A stretch of 64,000 nucleotides of DNA, from positions 12,526,501-12,590,500 of the forward strand of contig OZ017796.1 in NCBI GenBank assembly GCA_963969395.1, read 5' to 3'. The DNA comes from Pseudoscleropodium purum (Eukaryota > Streptophyta > Bryopsida > Hypnales > Brachytheciaceae). The translations under genes were made by a program, and so were the position numbers. Positions 37,497 to 48,965 of this stretch are shown one piece after another. The notes beneath the pieces were generated by a model. The model worked only from the letters and a program-made list of their open reading frames with translations, was not told where the DNA came from and searched no databases. Position 1 is the first letter of the stretch; each line of letters opens with the position of its first letter.

Positions 37497-38990
37497 CTAA
37501 TATAAATGGCAGAAATGTTCATCTGGCATCGGCCAACGATATGTATTAGAAAATCGCGTAATCACATGGGCCAAACTAGTATTTTCATCGTCAGTCTTCG
37601 AAGAAATGCACTTCAAGTAAGCATAAAACACTTTTGCAAAGTCATGAAAGGCAAATTGTGTCGCACTAGGTGTTTTCCGTAGCAAGTTGAAATACGCCTC
37701 TGACATGTTGTTTCCATTCATCCGCCGAATAATTTTTCGAACGGCATACTCTTCCGACTTACGTGAATACATCGGAATGACTTCCACATCTGCACCTACT
37801 TTATGCAAATATGCAATATGTGGATCCACCCACCATCTCCTTTGCAAAGTTTGTTTCATCTCATCTGCTGATGTGAATGTGCACAAAGACTTCATTGGTT
37901 GAGAAGCTAAGGTGGTCATGCCCCAATCGCAAACTCCAATGTACACACGTGACTCATCCTCTAGAAAATGCAACAAGATGTTGTCCGGAGAAAAATCATT
38001 GTGCAAATGTCCAGCAAGATGCACTGCATACATTATATGCATAAACATCCATGTCAACTCCGTGCGCTTCTTCCGATATCGCCCTAAACGGTGAGCTTTT
38101 ACAACCTCCTCTTCAATTGGATTTGTATACATCAAACGGATTTGAATGTTGTCTGGATAGTCCTTATCCATATTCAACATTTGTCGAAGAGTTCCACCAT
38201 TCCACCAATACGCATAACCTTCACACGTCGTTCCGTGCACCGTAGCAAACCGTATCACACCCGTGTGTGGAATTCGAACAGCCATTGATTCATTTTGATG
38301 TTCTAACTTTGCAAGATCGGGTCGAGTTTGGTGGTGAATGGATTTCTTTGCCGCAAACTCCCAATAAGGAAGTATTCCTGGACATCCTTCAATACGAACC
38401 TTTCGAATCGTTACATATCCACCTCTCATCGTTCTATCATCAACAGCAATCACGCATGTTGTATCTGGAAGTGCTATGAGGTGCCATTTGGTCCTTTCCG
38501 CTTCAGCAACTCCATCATTGCTTTTCCACCAACCAATTGAACCAACTCAATTGTGCTTTTTGGCGAATGGAGCACATCGCCCCCTAAACAAGTTCGCTTT
38601 CAGAATCACTTCTTCAAACTAGGCGTCATTGGGTCGATACTCCTTGCCATATTTAACCAAAATGACTTTGGAATTCTACAAAGCGTCATGAACCTTGTTC
38701 TCCAAACATTTGGTGAAGTACGTTTTATGCATTTCGTCATGCCACTTCGCCACATTCAATGCATCCAACAACATCTGTGTCATGTCTACCTTGACTTTAG
38801 ACACGCACTCCTCTTGATATCTGATGTACTTATTGTTTAAAGACAATGTTGTTTCCGATTCATAAAATTGAACGATGCGCTCGATCATGAATTTCTTGCA
38901 TTCTTCCGAAGGACTTTGACGAGCTACCTCCAAGTTCGATGGTCCCTCTCCATGTTTTAGCTTCGCAACCTTTTTCTTCCCGTTCGGCAT
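37497..38990 (-). pseudogene. protein-kinase-like gene with three in-frame stops
   Basis: One 498-codon frame from ATG 38990 to the stop at 37497, interrupted by TAG (38621-38619 and 38678-38676) and TGA (38549-38547) but with no frameshift. The N-terminal third is basic then helical, without a known domain. The C-terminal part is protein-kinase-like: a catalytic-loop equivalent HLHNDFSPDNILLHF (HND for HRD, with the usual Lys replaced by Ser), the metal-binding loop VCDWGM (DWG for DFG), and a preceding ELTWMFMHIMYAVHLAG helix. The glycine-rich loop is not evident. Downstream of 38453 the frame is open for 318 codons. It lies 196 bp from a GC-rich array and is in the same orientation as the next gene. 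Could be an atypical or pseudo-kinase; substrate unknown. Confidence 0.6.
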
Positions 38991-39185
38991 CGTGACAAAT
39001 GAAATTGATAAAGATCAAATTTTTTAATTTGAAACTGAATTCACGCGCAAGTGTTCAAAAAACTGGCAACAAGGGGGCCTCAATAAACCACTCTTGCCTT
39101 GCCTTGGAAAGGAGCCAATGGAGGATGAACCACCAAGCTCTCCGCTCCACCTTGCATTCACAAGGGGCAAAACAAAAGTGACAAT

Positions 39186-39627
39186 GCGGACGGCCCCAAA
39201 CCGTCCGCCCGATCGGACGGGCCGGGGGTGGCGGACGCATCGGCCGTCCACCTCCCCGAAACCCTCAAGTCCCGTCCGCCCGATCAGACGGCCACGGGCA
39301 GACAAATCTGTCGTCCGCCCGATCCGACAAGCAGCGGCGGACGGCCCCAAACCGTCCGCTTGATCGAACAGGCCGCGGCTGGCGGACGCATCAGCCGTCC
39401 GCCTCCCCGAAACCATACAGCCGCATCCGCCCGATCGGACGGCCACGAGCGGACAAATTTGGCGTCCGCCTGATTCGACGGGTAGCGGCGGACGGCCCGT
39501 CCACCCGATCGGATGAGCCACGGGTGGCGGACGCATCGGCCGTCCGCCTCTCCGAAACCCTCAAGCCCCGTCCGCCCGATCGGACGGCCACGGGTGGACA
39601 AATCAAGCGTCTGCCCGATCCGATTTA
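39186..39627. repeat. GC-rich array, 151-bp unit x ~2.9, upstream of the kinase-like gene
   Basis: Units start at 39186, 39337 and 39488 with GCGGACGGCCC, exactly 151 bp apart. Each unit contains the palindromic CGTCCGCCCGATCGGACGG and CCGTCC(G/A)CCTC(C/T)CCGAAACC. The repeated GCGGACGG word is that of the transposon termini. Confidence 0.85.
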
Positions 39628-40218
39628 TTTTCCATATTTGAAAATAGAATCTAAAGAAGAACCACTAATTGTCTAATTTGGGCATTTCTTCACACCAATA
39701 AGAAATCATTTTAGTTTTTAGCAATCGTTGAATGAAAAATTAAAAAATTTCAAATATTCAAATAATTCAATCTTTCATAAATTAATTAGAAATACATTTA
39801 TACCATTTACGAGTTTCTAAATGTAATAAACACACAACAATAATTTCAAAATACACACCATGCTAGTACATATTTAACGTCGAATGCTAAATTCAAAAAT
39901 AGATATAATATGGCTCTTACAAAGTTACATTTCTTCTTCATATTTTTATTATTTATCAAAGTCGTTTATAGCCTTATACATCAACGTTATTATAAAATAA
40001 TACAATAATAACTTCAACAATATGCTTGCCTACATACATACTTGGTGTACACTATTACACAACACTTTTTGAAAAAGTGAACAAAATTGTTGTTCAAAAT
40101 TGTTCTATTCATTTAAAATTTTGTACTACTTCTACCAATCTAGTGCTCTATACTTGTTGTGAGAGTAAAAATGAGAAAATGGAGCAAATACATGCTCACT
40201 ATATACTTGCATATTTTT

Positions 40219-41480
40219 TTATTCGGAATCTGAATCGGACTCAAATTGTTGACCACTGCCTCTTCTTTGTACTCCAATGAACGGACCACCTCCGTAGTTT
40301 CCGTGATATCCACTCAGTGCACCTCCTTGTCCATAATTTGAACCTCCAAAAGTAGGAGGAGGAACCGGAGTAGTAGGCTCTGATCCTCTTTCATTTGAAG
40401 CCCCATAATAAGAGGTCCCATAATGCCCGTATGAATTACTTCTAGTTGATCCCGGATAGTATTGGGCGCTTCCGTAAAAAAAGCAACTATACTGCGGGGT
40501 TACATGACTTCCTTACTACCTTCGGAGCCCACTTGAGTGGGCGTCGTATAATATGAACCAGATTCAATAGATCTAGCATAGTGCGTGTTGCCATAGCTAT
40601 CTGTTCCACCTAGAGAGCCAATTTCAAGGGGAGTGCCATAATGAGAACCAACTGCACTTGAACCACCATAATGCGTGGATCCATAACTCCCTCTTCCACC
40701 TTCATATCTATTTTGAGGATCGTAACCAGAGTATGAACCACGTCTTTCTTGTTCAGATTCTCGCGTTCTATGTTCATGTCCGTAGGACCCACCATGCCTA
40801 TCTTGCCGTCCACGATCTTAAAGGCTTCTGCGTGTTGCCTTTTACATTTGTTGTTCGAATTCAATTCGTTTTCATTCTTCTACCCGCTCGTGCCCAACTC
40901 CAAATGTGACAGGCGCTTGCATATCATCGTCATCATCGTCATCTGTCCACGCATCTTCAGCATCTTGTAGAATAATTGAAGGTTGTTGTAGATAACCTCG
41001 ATTGGACCATTCTGGCATGTAATCGCTTGCGCCCCTCCACTATGTATCTATAACGACATCCGTGCGCGTATAATTCTCCACATTGCGACCTGTAACGGTA
41101 CGCCAGTCCACGTCCTTGTGGAGTACAATCTCTGCCCAAACCATTGCTATAACATTATAATTCATTATATTTGGTTTGGCGCTTTTAATGCCAAGAACTT
41201 GATGCACTTGTGTGTATCGTTGTTTGAAGTGCTCACTTTGGCACGTAGACATTTGTCTTTCCCAACGTGGCGCTTGGTGCTCTATACGTTCACATCGCCA
41301 AAGTTTTTGAATGTGAGTCATTTTCACATACTTCTTGCACATTGAACAATCCCACACTCTTGTTGGTTCCTCTTCCCATCCCGGTTCACCCATGCACAAT
41401 GGATTGGCCCAAGCATCCCAATCGAACAATTGAGGTCTTCCTTTTCAACTATTTTTTTTGGGTGTTCTATCTTTCGGCAT
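40219..41480 (-). pseudogene. gene with Trp/Cys-rich N-terminal module and Gly/Ser/Tyr-rich tail
   Basis: About 420 codons from ATG 41480 (MPKDRTPKKN). The N-terminal module LFDWDAWANP...VWDCSMCKKYVKMTHIQKLW, ending near VWAEIVLHKDVDW, is homologous to the start of the gene at 44748. An acidic WTDDDDDDM stretch, a charged Arg/Gln segment and a low-complexity Gly/Ser/Tyr tail (GSYGSTHYGGSS type) ending in FESDSDSE follow. In-frame stops: TGA 41447-41445, TAG 41042-41040, TGA 40874-40872, TAA 40844-40842, TAA 40820-40818, TAA 40502-40500; one frameshift lies near 40.48 kb in a T run. No known family recognised. The CSMC...H pattern might bind zinc. A GC block with a TATA box stands about 220 bp upstream. 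Confidence 0.55.
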
Positions 41481-41689
41481 GATGAAGCTGAAGCAAAGAG
41501 AATGAAACAATTAGAAAGCTTAAGAACCAAAATTTTGATTTAATTAATTAATTAAAATTTTACAAGCGTGAACTTTGTGAAAATTTGTAACAATCTCACA
41601 ACAATCGTTCACTCAAAGCGGGAGGGGCGTGTAGAGCTTCCAAGGCACTGGTCCGCCCACTCCAAAAGAGAACGATTGGTCAGAATGAG

Positions 41690-41905
41690 CCGTCCGCCTC
41701 CCCATATATATGCGGACACCCCAAGGCGGACGTCCAGATCATGCGGACCAGATCAGTCCGCGTATCAATCGGACGGCTGTAACCGGGCAGACGGGTATCG
41801 GGGCGGACGGGGCGGACAGGGCGGACGGAGGACGGGCGGATGGATATCGCGGTGGATGGGGCCGACAAGGCGGACGCCGGATCGGGCGGACAGGGCGAAC
41901 GACTC
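41690..41905. repeat. GC-rich block with TATA motif upstream of the 41480 gene
   Basis: Repeated GGGCGGACGG/GGCGGAC words as in the termini. The gene-proximal edge carries CATATATATG (41703-41712), a TATA-like core about 220 bp before the minus-strand ATG. It includes the words GCGGACCAGATCAGTCCGCG also found in the 298-bp relative. Confidence 0.7.
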
Positions 41906-41929
41906 ATCTTAAATCCTAAACCTAATGAA

Positions 41930-44300
41930 GCAAATTGTTCTTTTTTCAAAATCTCATGGTATAGATGTTTAACCCCTAAAGTTCTTTTCACTAAAAACAC
42001 TTCAAAACTGTAAATATCAAGTCTTAGAAGAAAAATACTTTGCGGCATATGTAACTGTAGGATCTTGTAGTAAATTAGTTGGAAAAGATGTGAAAAAAAA
42101 TTTAGACAAATCCACCATTTGGATTGTAAGATATTAGATATTGAATGTTTCATTTAAGAGGGCTACTCAATTATGTCTATTAATGAACAATTGGTAGGCT
42201 AACAAACCTAACTTAGCATGTATTTTAATATTTGTTGCAATTGTTTTAGGAATATTATAACATAACACTATTATAATATTCTTATAAATGATATAGTACT
42301 AAATCATTTCAAAATCAACAACATTCGAACACAATCTGTCAATCTTGTCTTTCATACTCCTTTAATGATATATATATATAAATATATATACATACATAAA
42401 ATATATTAGATAAATCAACATGAACAAATCAATGATTATATATTTCATAGATCTATTCTTCATCAATCAAATAAGAGTGTATGTTCAAATATAGACAAAG
42501 ATGGTTTCTCCATTTGTTCCCAAAAAATAGATAAACAAATAGAGAAAGATATGAAGTGAATGTTACTTGGAGAATTGGAACAAAAGAAATTGAAGTACTC
42601 AATTGCATTTTATTAAATTAGAAAATTGCATGTGGATGGCATGAATTAATCATCATAGATGCTAAACTCATACGAGTTGCATTTCAACATTTATGATTTA
42701 TATAATTGATTGAATTGAAAGTTCTTGTAATTACATTTTCAAATTTTCGATTCAATCATTCAAATTTGCAAGAGTGATTTATGATAGATTTATAACTTTA
42801 AATGTGAAAGCATTGAATGCCTTTATGCGTTTGTTCATCAATATATTAATTTTAAATAAATAATATATATTTTTATAACATATGCATAAACCATTACATT
42901 AAGAGAAAAAAAACTAAGAGCCAAGCCAAATAGGCTGGTCAAATGAAGAGAACAAGATAATAAAAGCCCTACGAGACAGAAAACAAAGGAAAAAAAAAGA
43001 AAATATCAAAAGGATTCAAAGGAAGGAGCAAGATGCATTCTTACAAGACCGTAGAATACATAATGATTTCAAAATCCAAACACAAATATATTTTCTATTT
43101 TAATGAGAGCCAAAAATGAACTACCCTGCTCTCAAAGATTGTACAATGTACACGTTGTACAAAATGAACATATAACAGAAAGAGTAGAAGACATCGTTTA
43201 TCATGATTGAAAACTGAAATGATTTTTTCTTTCTATGTAGAATATTTTATGAAATGTAACAATGTATTTAATTATCATAGTAATTGGTAGAAATCTTTGT
43301 GCAATACATAGAAACATTTCATTCATGTGGAGTTTTTTCATTTATTTAGGATTAAAATGGAAGTATTATACTCTAAAAAGTACAAACCAAAAACAATACC
43401 ATATACTTAAGTTCAAAAGTTTGCAATTGTTTCGTGAATTCATTTTGAAAACTCAAACAAAGAAATATTTTATAATCAATATCTTGTTCATTTAAATCAT
43501 TTCAAAAATCGAATTCCGAATTCAATTCCTATTTATAATAGAAATTATATTTGTCAATTTTTTAGATCTTTAAACCATGAACCTTCTTTTTTAAAATTAA
43601 TATTTAAAAACATCTGAAATAAGAATATTGGAATTACCCTTCAAAATAAATATAGCACATGTATAAGTGTATAATGTATTCTGCTCAACCAACTCAAGTA
43701 ACAAATTTTTCTATGTTTTTAAGGAAAAATATAGCCATACATGATTTGAAAGTTAAAACATTGATTCTTTTTCTTTGTTTTCAAATCTAATCAAAATTTC
43801 ATTAAAAAATATGAAAGACTCGATGTTCATTTGAAGATCGTGATGCAGTTTAATGAGAAATCACAACCTTTCATTAAATATCATGAGGTTGAAATCCATT
43901 AAACTGTTATTCTAATTATGTATTGGGGCCTTTTTTTAAAATTTCATTTGCTTACAATGAAAATGGAATTGATTATTTCTACAAAACATTGATTTCCTAA
44001 TGAACTTTAAGAAAATCCCCACCATCTTCAGATCTTCTCAAAACCTATTTAGAGGGATAATATCAGTAAATAATCCAAATATATTCAACTTAACCACATT
44101 CCCCTCATTCGTAAAACAATTTAGGGGAGAAAAGAAAAGGTTTAGGGTAATTAGGGTATAGGGTTTAGAATTTACATTTAAAAAAAAAAAAATGATAAAT
44201 CAATTACATTGATCCTCATTTAGTAGTGATTAATAGGCTGTTTTATTTTTGAAATGTTACCGCTCTTTTTGAATAATAATGGCCTCATAGGATGCACCAA
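41930..44300. other. AT-rich interior of the hAT-like region
   Basis: No reading frame with recognisable similarity; a transposase might have been expected here but none is seen. Telo-box-like TTTAGGG words cluster at 44139-44169. Confidence 0.45.
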
Positions 44301-44308
44301 TGGACAGT

Positions 44309-44542
44309 TGGGCGGACGCCATCGGCGGTCAGTGTTTAAGTGGGGCAGTCGGTGTGTCCAAAGCGCGGACGGCGTCGGAATGCGGACAGTGCGGACAGTC
44401 CGAGCGGACAGGGCAGTCAGACGGGGTGACGGGCGGATGGGGCGACGGGCAGACGTCGTTGGTCCGCGCGGTGGACGTGAGGTTCAGGGCCACTTCGCGC
44501 GGTCCGGGGCAGGTCCGGCGGCGGACGGCTATAAGGGTGGAG
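44309..44542. repeat. GC-rich block with TATA motif upstream of the 44748 gene
   Basis: GCGGACAG/GGGCGGAC repeats as in the termini. CTATAAGG at 44529-44536 lies at the gene-proximal edge, about 215 bp before the plus-strand ATG. Confidence 0.7.
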
Positions 44543-44747
44543 TGACTTTCATTTCTTCTCACTTCAATTCTCCTTCGATGCCAAGTTGGATGTGCTACTA
44601 TTGCTTTATGCGCTAGTTGTTCCTACGGGGTGGAGAGTTGGGGTCCTCTATTTTTTGTTACTGTGTTGCGGTTGATGCCATCACTTTTGACTATCACATG
44701 AGATTTTTTTATTCACTTCAATTGGTTATTGAATCCAATTGACAATC

Positions 44748-47700
44748 ATGAACGGCAAAGGTGATCGAAATATGGATGGGGTGACTCCGGGAAGCGAAGC
44801 CAAGAAAAAGAGCAAAGTGAAGGGGGCTACACATGACCTTCGGCTTGACATTTTAAATGACTCTATAATTAAAGCAGAGAGCGGGTGGGAAGATGAAGAT
44901 GCGGAGTATTGGACATAAAAAATGTGCAGGACCTATGTTAAAATGTACCACATTGACAAGTTGTGGCCTCAGGAGTCGCACCAGAGTCATACACGGGATT
45001 TTTGTTGTAAACCATAGACTTACAACAACAAACATTTTGTCCATCGATCTGAGGAGGTGTGACGTGTTCTATTCGAAAACAAGCGCAGAAGCAAAGGCTA
45101 TATTAATTATAGCGTGGCGTGTATGGTTTACGCTGAACTTATATTAGAGCGCAAGATCGATTGGAGCACGTTTCCGACAACAACAACTTGCCTACTTTTA
45201 CTTGAAGCCAATCAAAAGGACATTCCCGACTTGTACAATTCAGAGGGAGAAACAGAAAAAATATTAAAAAATACTATTGAGGTGAAAACGGATGGTGTGG
45301 AGATAGCCTCAAATGTTGAAGAATTACGGTCTGTACAATCTCCAACAAAAGTAATCAATGAAAGCTCTTCGAAAAATGTGGGGAAAGATGTGGAGAAAGA
45401 TGTAGAGGCGCAGGAGGGTGAAGTCTTTTCTACAACTCCAACACGTTTGACCTTTACACCAAATGTTGTGGCACAAACGCAAACGGAGTTTGTAAACGAA
45501 GGCAAAGTTTGCACAGAACGTGGGGAAACTTCAAAAAGTAAAGTAGACGAAGTCTTGGCGGAGAAAGTGGCAAAGGCTAATGCTACAATTGATAGTCTGA
45601 TAGCCAACAATTGTTTTGATAGTTTGGTCTACAAATCTCCGCCTATACATCAAGGTGTTGAATCTAGTTCAGCGTTAAGTTTAGAAGACAAAGTATATAC
45701 GCCTCGTGAACAAGGCGTGACGATTGATAATATATCCTCATTATGGAGTTCCGAGCGTAAAAGGCGGGCGGAGGAGTTTCCGTTTACAGCAGCATTGCCA
45801 AGTCCTCTATATCGAACCTTGTAAGACATATCCAATCCAAAACAATTGGAAAATCTTTTGAAGCTCTCGGTTCAGTTTGCTAACGTTCATGAAGAAATAG
45901 GCGGATCGTCTAACCCCGATGATGGTGCTACTGCTGTTCCAATGAGTTCACTTGCAGATCCAAAGAATGTTGCACATATACTTGATACATCTTTCAAGAT
46001 GACGATGTCAACTGAATTTTTAGCGAAAGTTGCTCCAACTTTTATGAGTTTGGCCAAAGAGTTTCTTTCATGGCACCAGAGATGTTGAAAGGTGCTATAG
46101 CATTTCAGAATTTCACGAAGACTTTCGGACCACTTTTCGAAGAAAGAGATGTTCACATACTACAATTGGTAGAATATGAGAAGAAAATTGTTGACCTTGA
46201 AGGAGTGGAAGCAAGGTGCATTGGTGCAAAGTATTGGAGTTGAAATTAAAGACTTCGGAGAGTGAGGTTGAACATTTAAATCAACAATCATCGAGGCAAA
46301 TGAAGGAGTTGATGAAGATGCGTAAACGGATTGCAGAATTGCAAGGGACCTCCAAAAATCCAAGTGAGGTTGCAATCTCACCAGTGATTGTACTCAGAGA
46401 CAATCAAGAAACTCAAGAAAGTGAAGATAAGCTCTCTCTTTTTTTTTGTAAGGCCGAAGCAAGCGACAACCCTGCTATTGTGAATGTACAAGAAAGTCAC
46501 GACATGAACATGTTAAAAGCGACACAACAACTATCAATGGAAAAACTTTCATCCGTTTACGTGAATGCGAAGACGCAAACGGAGAGTTGTGGCTTTGAAG
46601 AGTTGAAGCATAAATTGGAGGAGGCAATTGAAGCAAAAAGAATCGTTGAATCCAAGTTGAATCGATTGCAATTGTGCTTGGATTTGAAGAAGTTTATGCC
46701 ATCTAGCGGCTTGGAGTCTCGATGGTTAGCATGGGTACAAAGACTCCAAGATAGACCCTCTGTAGTATCTCGAGCAATGGCAGGTCTTCAAACACTGGCA
46801 ATGGAGCCGAGTGAAAATTGCAATGCCATTCAAAGCTCTTTGAGTTGGTTCAAGACTATGTTTGACCAACATCCTTCAAAGGGATATACGGAGATCACAT
46901 GTTGGGGAGACATGGATGCCATGTTTGAGCGGTTAAACCACACAAAGAAGGACCAAGCTCCACCCATCAATTGGGCCTTGAAAGTAGAGGAAGGATGGGT
47001 CCCTTACAACATACTTTCAGCACACATCAATGTGAAAGACAAGCGAGTGGTGCATGCTTGTGATCCAGCCTCTTCAATCTTGGATGGTTGTTGTAGCCTT
47101 TGCCAAGGCCTCTTCGGACCGGAAGGTGCGGTAACCATGGGCCAATGTCGCTACACTTTCCATGTCACTTGCATTGTGAAAGCATCACTCATTTGTTCAG
47201 TGTGTGCTGAGTGTCGTAGTCCATTGAGTGCTAGGTTTTACGAAATGTTTGGTATCTTGGAAGCTATGCCTCTAGGCCACGAGTACAATCGTTGGAATCT
47301 TCCTCTTGATCAAGCGCCGTACAAATTCCGAAATTATCAACATTGGGGGAAGCCAATCCTAGGGTTGACGAATGTCAATGTCCGCCCCAAAATAGCGTCC
47401 GTTTTCCGGACGTCCGGACGCACGGATGCTAGCGGACGCAACGTCCCGACCACTGTCGGAAAGCGGACGGGCGGGGCGGACGCCTAGATCGTGCGGACCA
47501 GATCAGTCTGCGCGTCGATCGGACGGCCGTAATCGGGTGGACGGACGAACGGGCGGACGGGGGACAGGCGGACGTTGCGTTCGCCGAGACACGAATGTCA
47601 GCGGACACTACGGATACAGCATCCGCGTCCGGACGTCCGGACATCGTGTCAACCCTGGCCAATCCGGTGGAATGCAAATGAACAGAGGCATGATTTGTAC

Positions 47701-48459
47701 GAGGAATCTCAGCAACCATTGGATTTGGATGTGTAGATGACTCACAATAGAGAGGTGGAATTGCGGGCTCGAGGAATCGTAGATGACGCGGCCCGTGAAA
47801 TGTTTTGTCGCAACATGGGGGGACACTAGAGCTTGCAACATGAAAAGTTCTTTCGTTTTCCAGATTAAAAAGTGGAGAGAGGACCAGAAGACAGTTGGGT
47901 GGAGGTGAACCATGGAAAAGAGTTCAATGAGCAGTATAAGGCATACGACCACACCCTCGTAGGTAGGGCCCTTCTATTGTCGAAGTTGGAAGAGGCTGCA
48001 AAAGTTCGTGTTGTCTACGATACAAATGGACAAACAAGCACAGGACATTCATCTGTAGATGTGGCAGCAACATTTGATAGGCGCATTGGCGATATTATAG
48101 GGCATTGGAAGGCTTTCCTATTGGATGGAGACTGCCTCACAGTATGGCAAGGGAAAGGAGATGATGAAGTTGTTCAAGCGATGGTAAATCGTGTGGAGAG
48201 CAACTTGAGAACCTTGAAGGCAGACGAAGTCAATTTATTACCAAAAAGAAAACAAAAAAGGAAGTGTGAAGAGGACGATGACTTCTTTCCGGAAACCAAG
48301 AAACAACTTCATAAGGTGGACATCGAAGTTCAATCTGGAGGGCGAATAGTCCATCCAAGTCAACAATGGTCAACTCGTCAATCATCTACTAAACTTCTCG
48401 GTACAGCAGATTTTCCTTTTGTTTTGGGAAAAGGTAGTGGTCCATCCGGTGGAAAGTAG
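44748..48459 (+). pseudogene. coiled-coil/RING-like gene, split by a nested 298-bp transposon
   Basis: About 1135 codons once the nested insertion is set aside. A lysine-rich start precedes a module homologous to the 41480 gene (MCRTYVKMYHIDKLW, VYAELILERKIDW). A long Ser/Thr/Glu-rich part and coiled coil (KLKTSESEVEHLNQQSSRQM) follow, then a Trp-rich globular part and a RING-like Cys/His cluster (CSLC, QCRYTFHVTC, CSVCAECRSPL; about 47.08-47.23 kb). The C-terminus after the insertion ends in a basic LLPKRKQKRK stretch. Stops: TAA 44916, TAG 45015, TGA 45060, TAA 45822, TAG 47734, TAG 47827, TAA 47866 (first bases); frameshifts near 46.07 and 46.21 kb. The RING-like part suggests an E3-type or zinc-binding role; the rest is unassigned. 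Confidence 0.6.
47360..47657. mobile_element. 298-bp non-autonomous hAT-like element (MITE)
   Basis: Starts TAGGGTTGACGAATGTC (first base T where the family has C) and ends GTGTCAACCCTG. It is flanked by a perfect 8-bp duplication GCCAATCC (47352-47359, 47658-47665). Its left end matches the right terminus at 48.96 kb and its right end matches the left terminus at 36.86 kb, so it is an internally deleted relative. It sits in the coding frame of the 44748 gene; element plus duplication is 306 nt, a multiple of three. Confidence 0.9.
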
Positions 48460-48755
48460 GATTTGAGGAGAATTTTGTTTTTTAAATACAATGGTCCTTT
48501 CATTGTTTAAAAACAAAAAAGAATGTGTAAGATTTAGATCTTAAAAAGATCGTATAGGATTCAATAGTGATATTGGAAGTATGTTTTCATGTATTTTGTT
48601 TATACATATATATTTATATATAAAGATGCTATATTTTCATTTGCGTATAAAAATATTTTTATATGTACATCTTATTTTACGTGGATGCATTCATTTCTGA
48701 TTGTGTAACATTCAAATTACATAACAATATAAAATTTTCTAATAACTAATGGCAA

Positions 48756-48965
48756 TGAGAAGTCCGCCTCGTCCGCCTTGTCCGTCCACCCTGTCTAGTC
48801 TGTACGCCCGACCGCCTCGGCCGTCCGCCTCCCTTCCGCCCTGCCCGTCCCCCCCGCCCCGCGCGTCCGTCTTCCGACAGCGGGAGGGATGCTGCGTCCG
48901 CTAGCGTCCGGACGTCCGGAAAACGGACGCTATTTTGGGGCGGACGTTGAGATTCGTCAACCCTG
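48756..48965. repeat. right terminus and GC-rich subterminal array
   Basis: GTCCGCC-type repeats ending in CGTCAACCCTG, reverse complement of a CAGGGTTGAC end. The last 70 bp are nearly the same as the start of the 47360 element (CCGCCCCAAAATAGCGTCCG read inward). Confidence 0.8.

Larger units (their letters stand above)
36857..48965. mobile_element. hAT-like composite region with three genes between left and right termini
   Basis: The left end CAGGGTTGACACGACGTCC and the inverted right end (CAGGGTTGACGAATCTCAAC read inward) equal the two different ends of the complete 298-bp relative at 47360-47657, which has an 8-bp target duplication. CAGGG-type termini and 8-bp duplications are hAT hallmarks. 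GC-rich subterminal arrays (GCGGACGG and complements) adjoin both ends. Between them are three gene-like units (37497-38990 minus, 40219-41480 minus, 44748-48459 plus). No hAT transposase (BED finger, RNase-H-like core, hATC) is visible. The flanks (CAGAGAGG versus AGTGGAGG) do not match, so either the pair was rearranged or the ends come from separate insertions. Confidence 0.6.
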
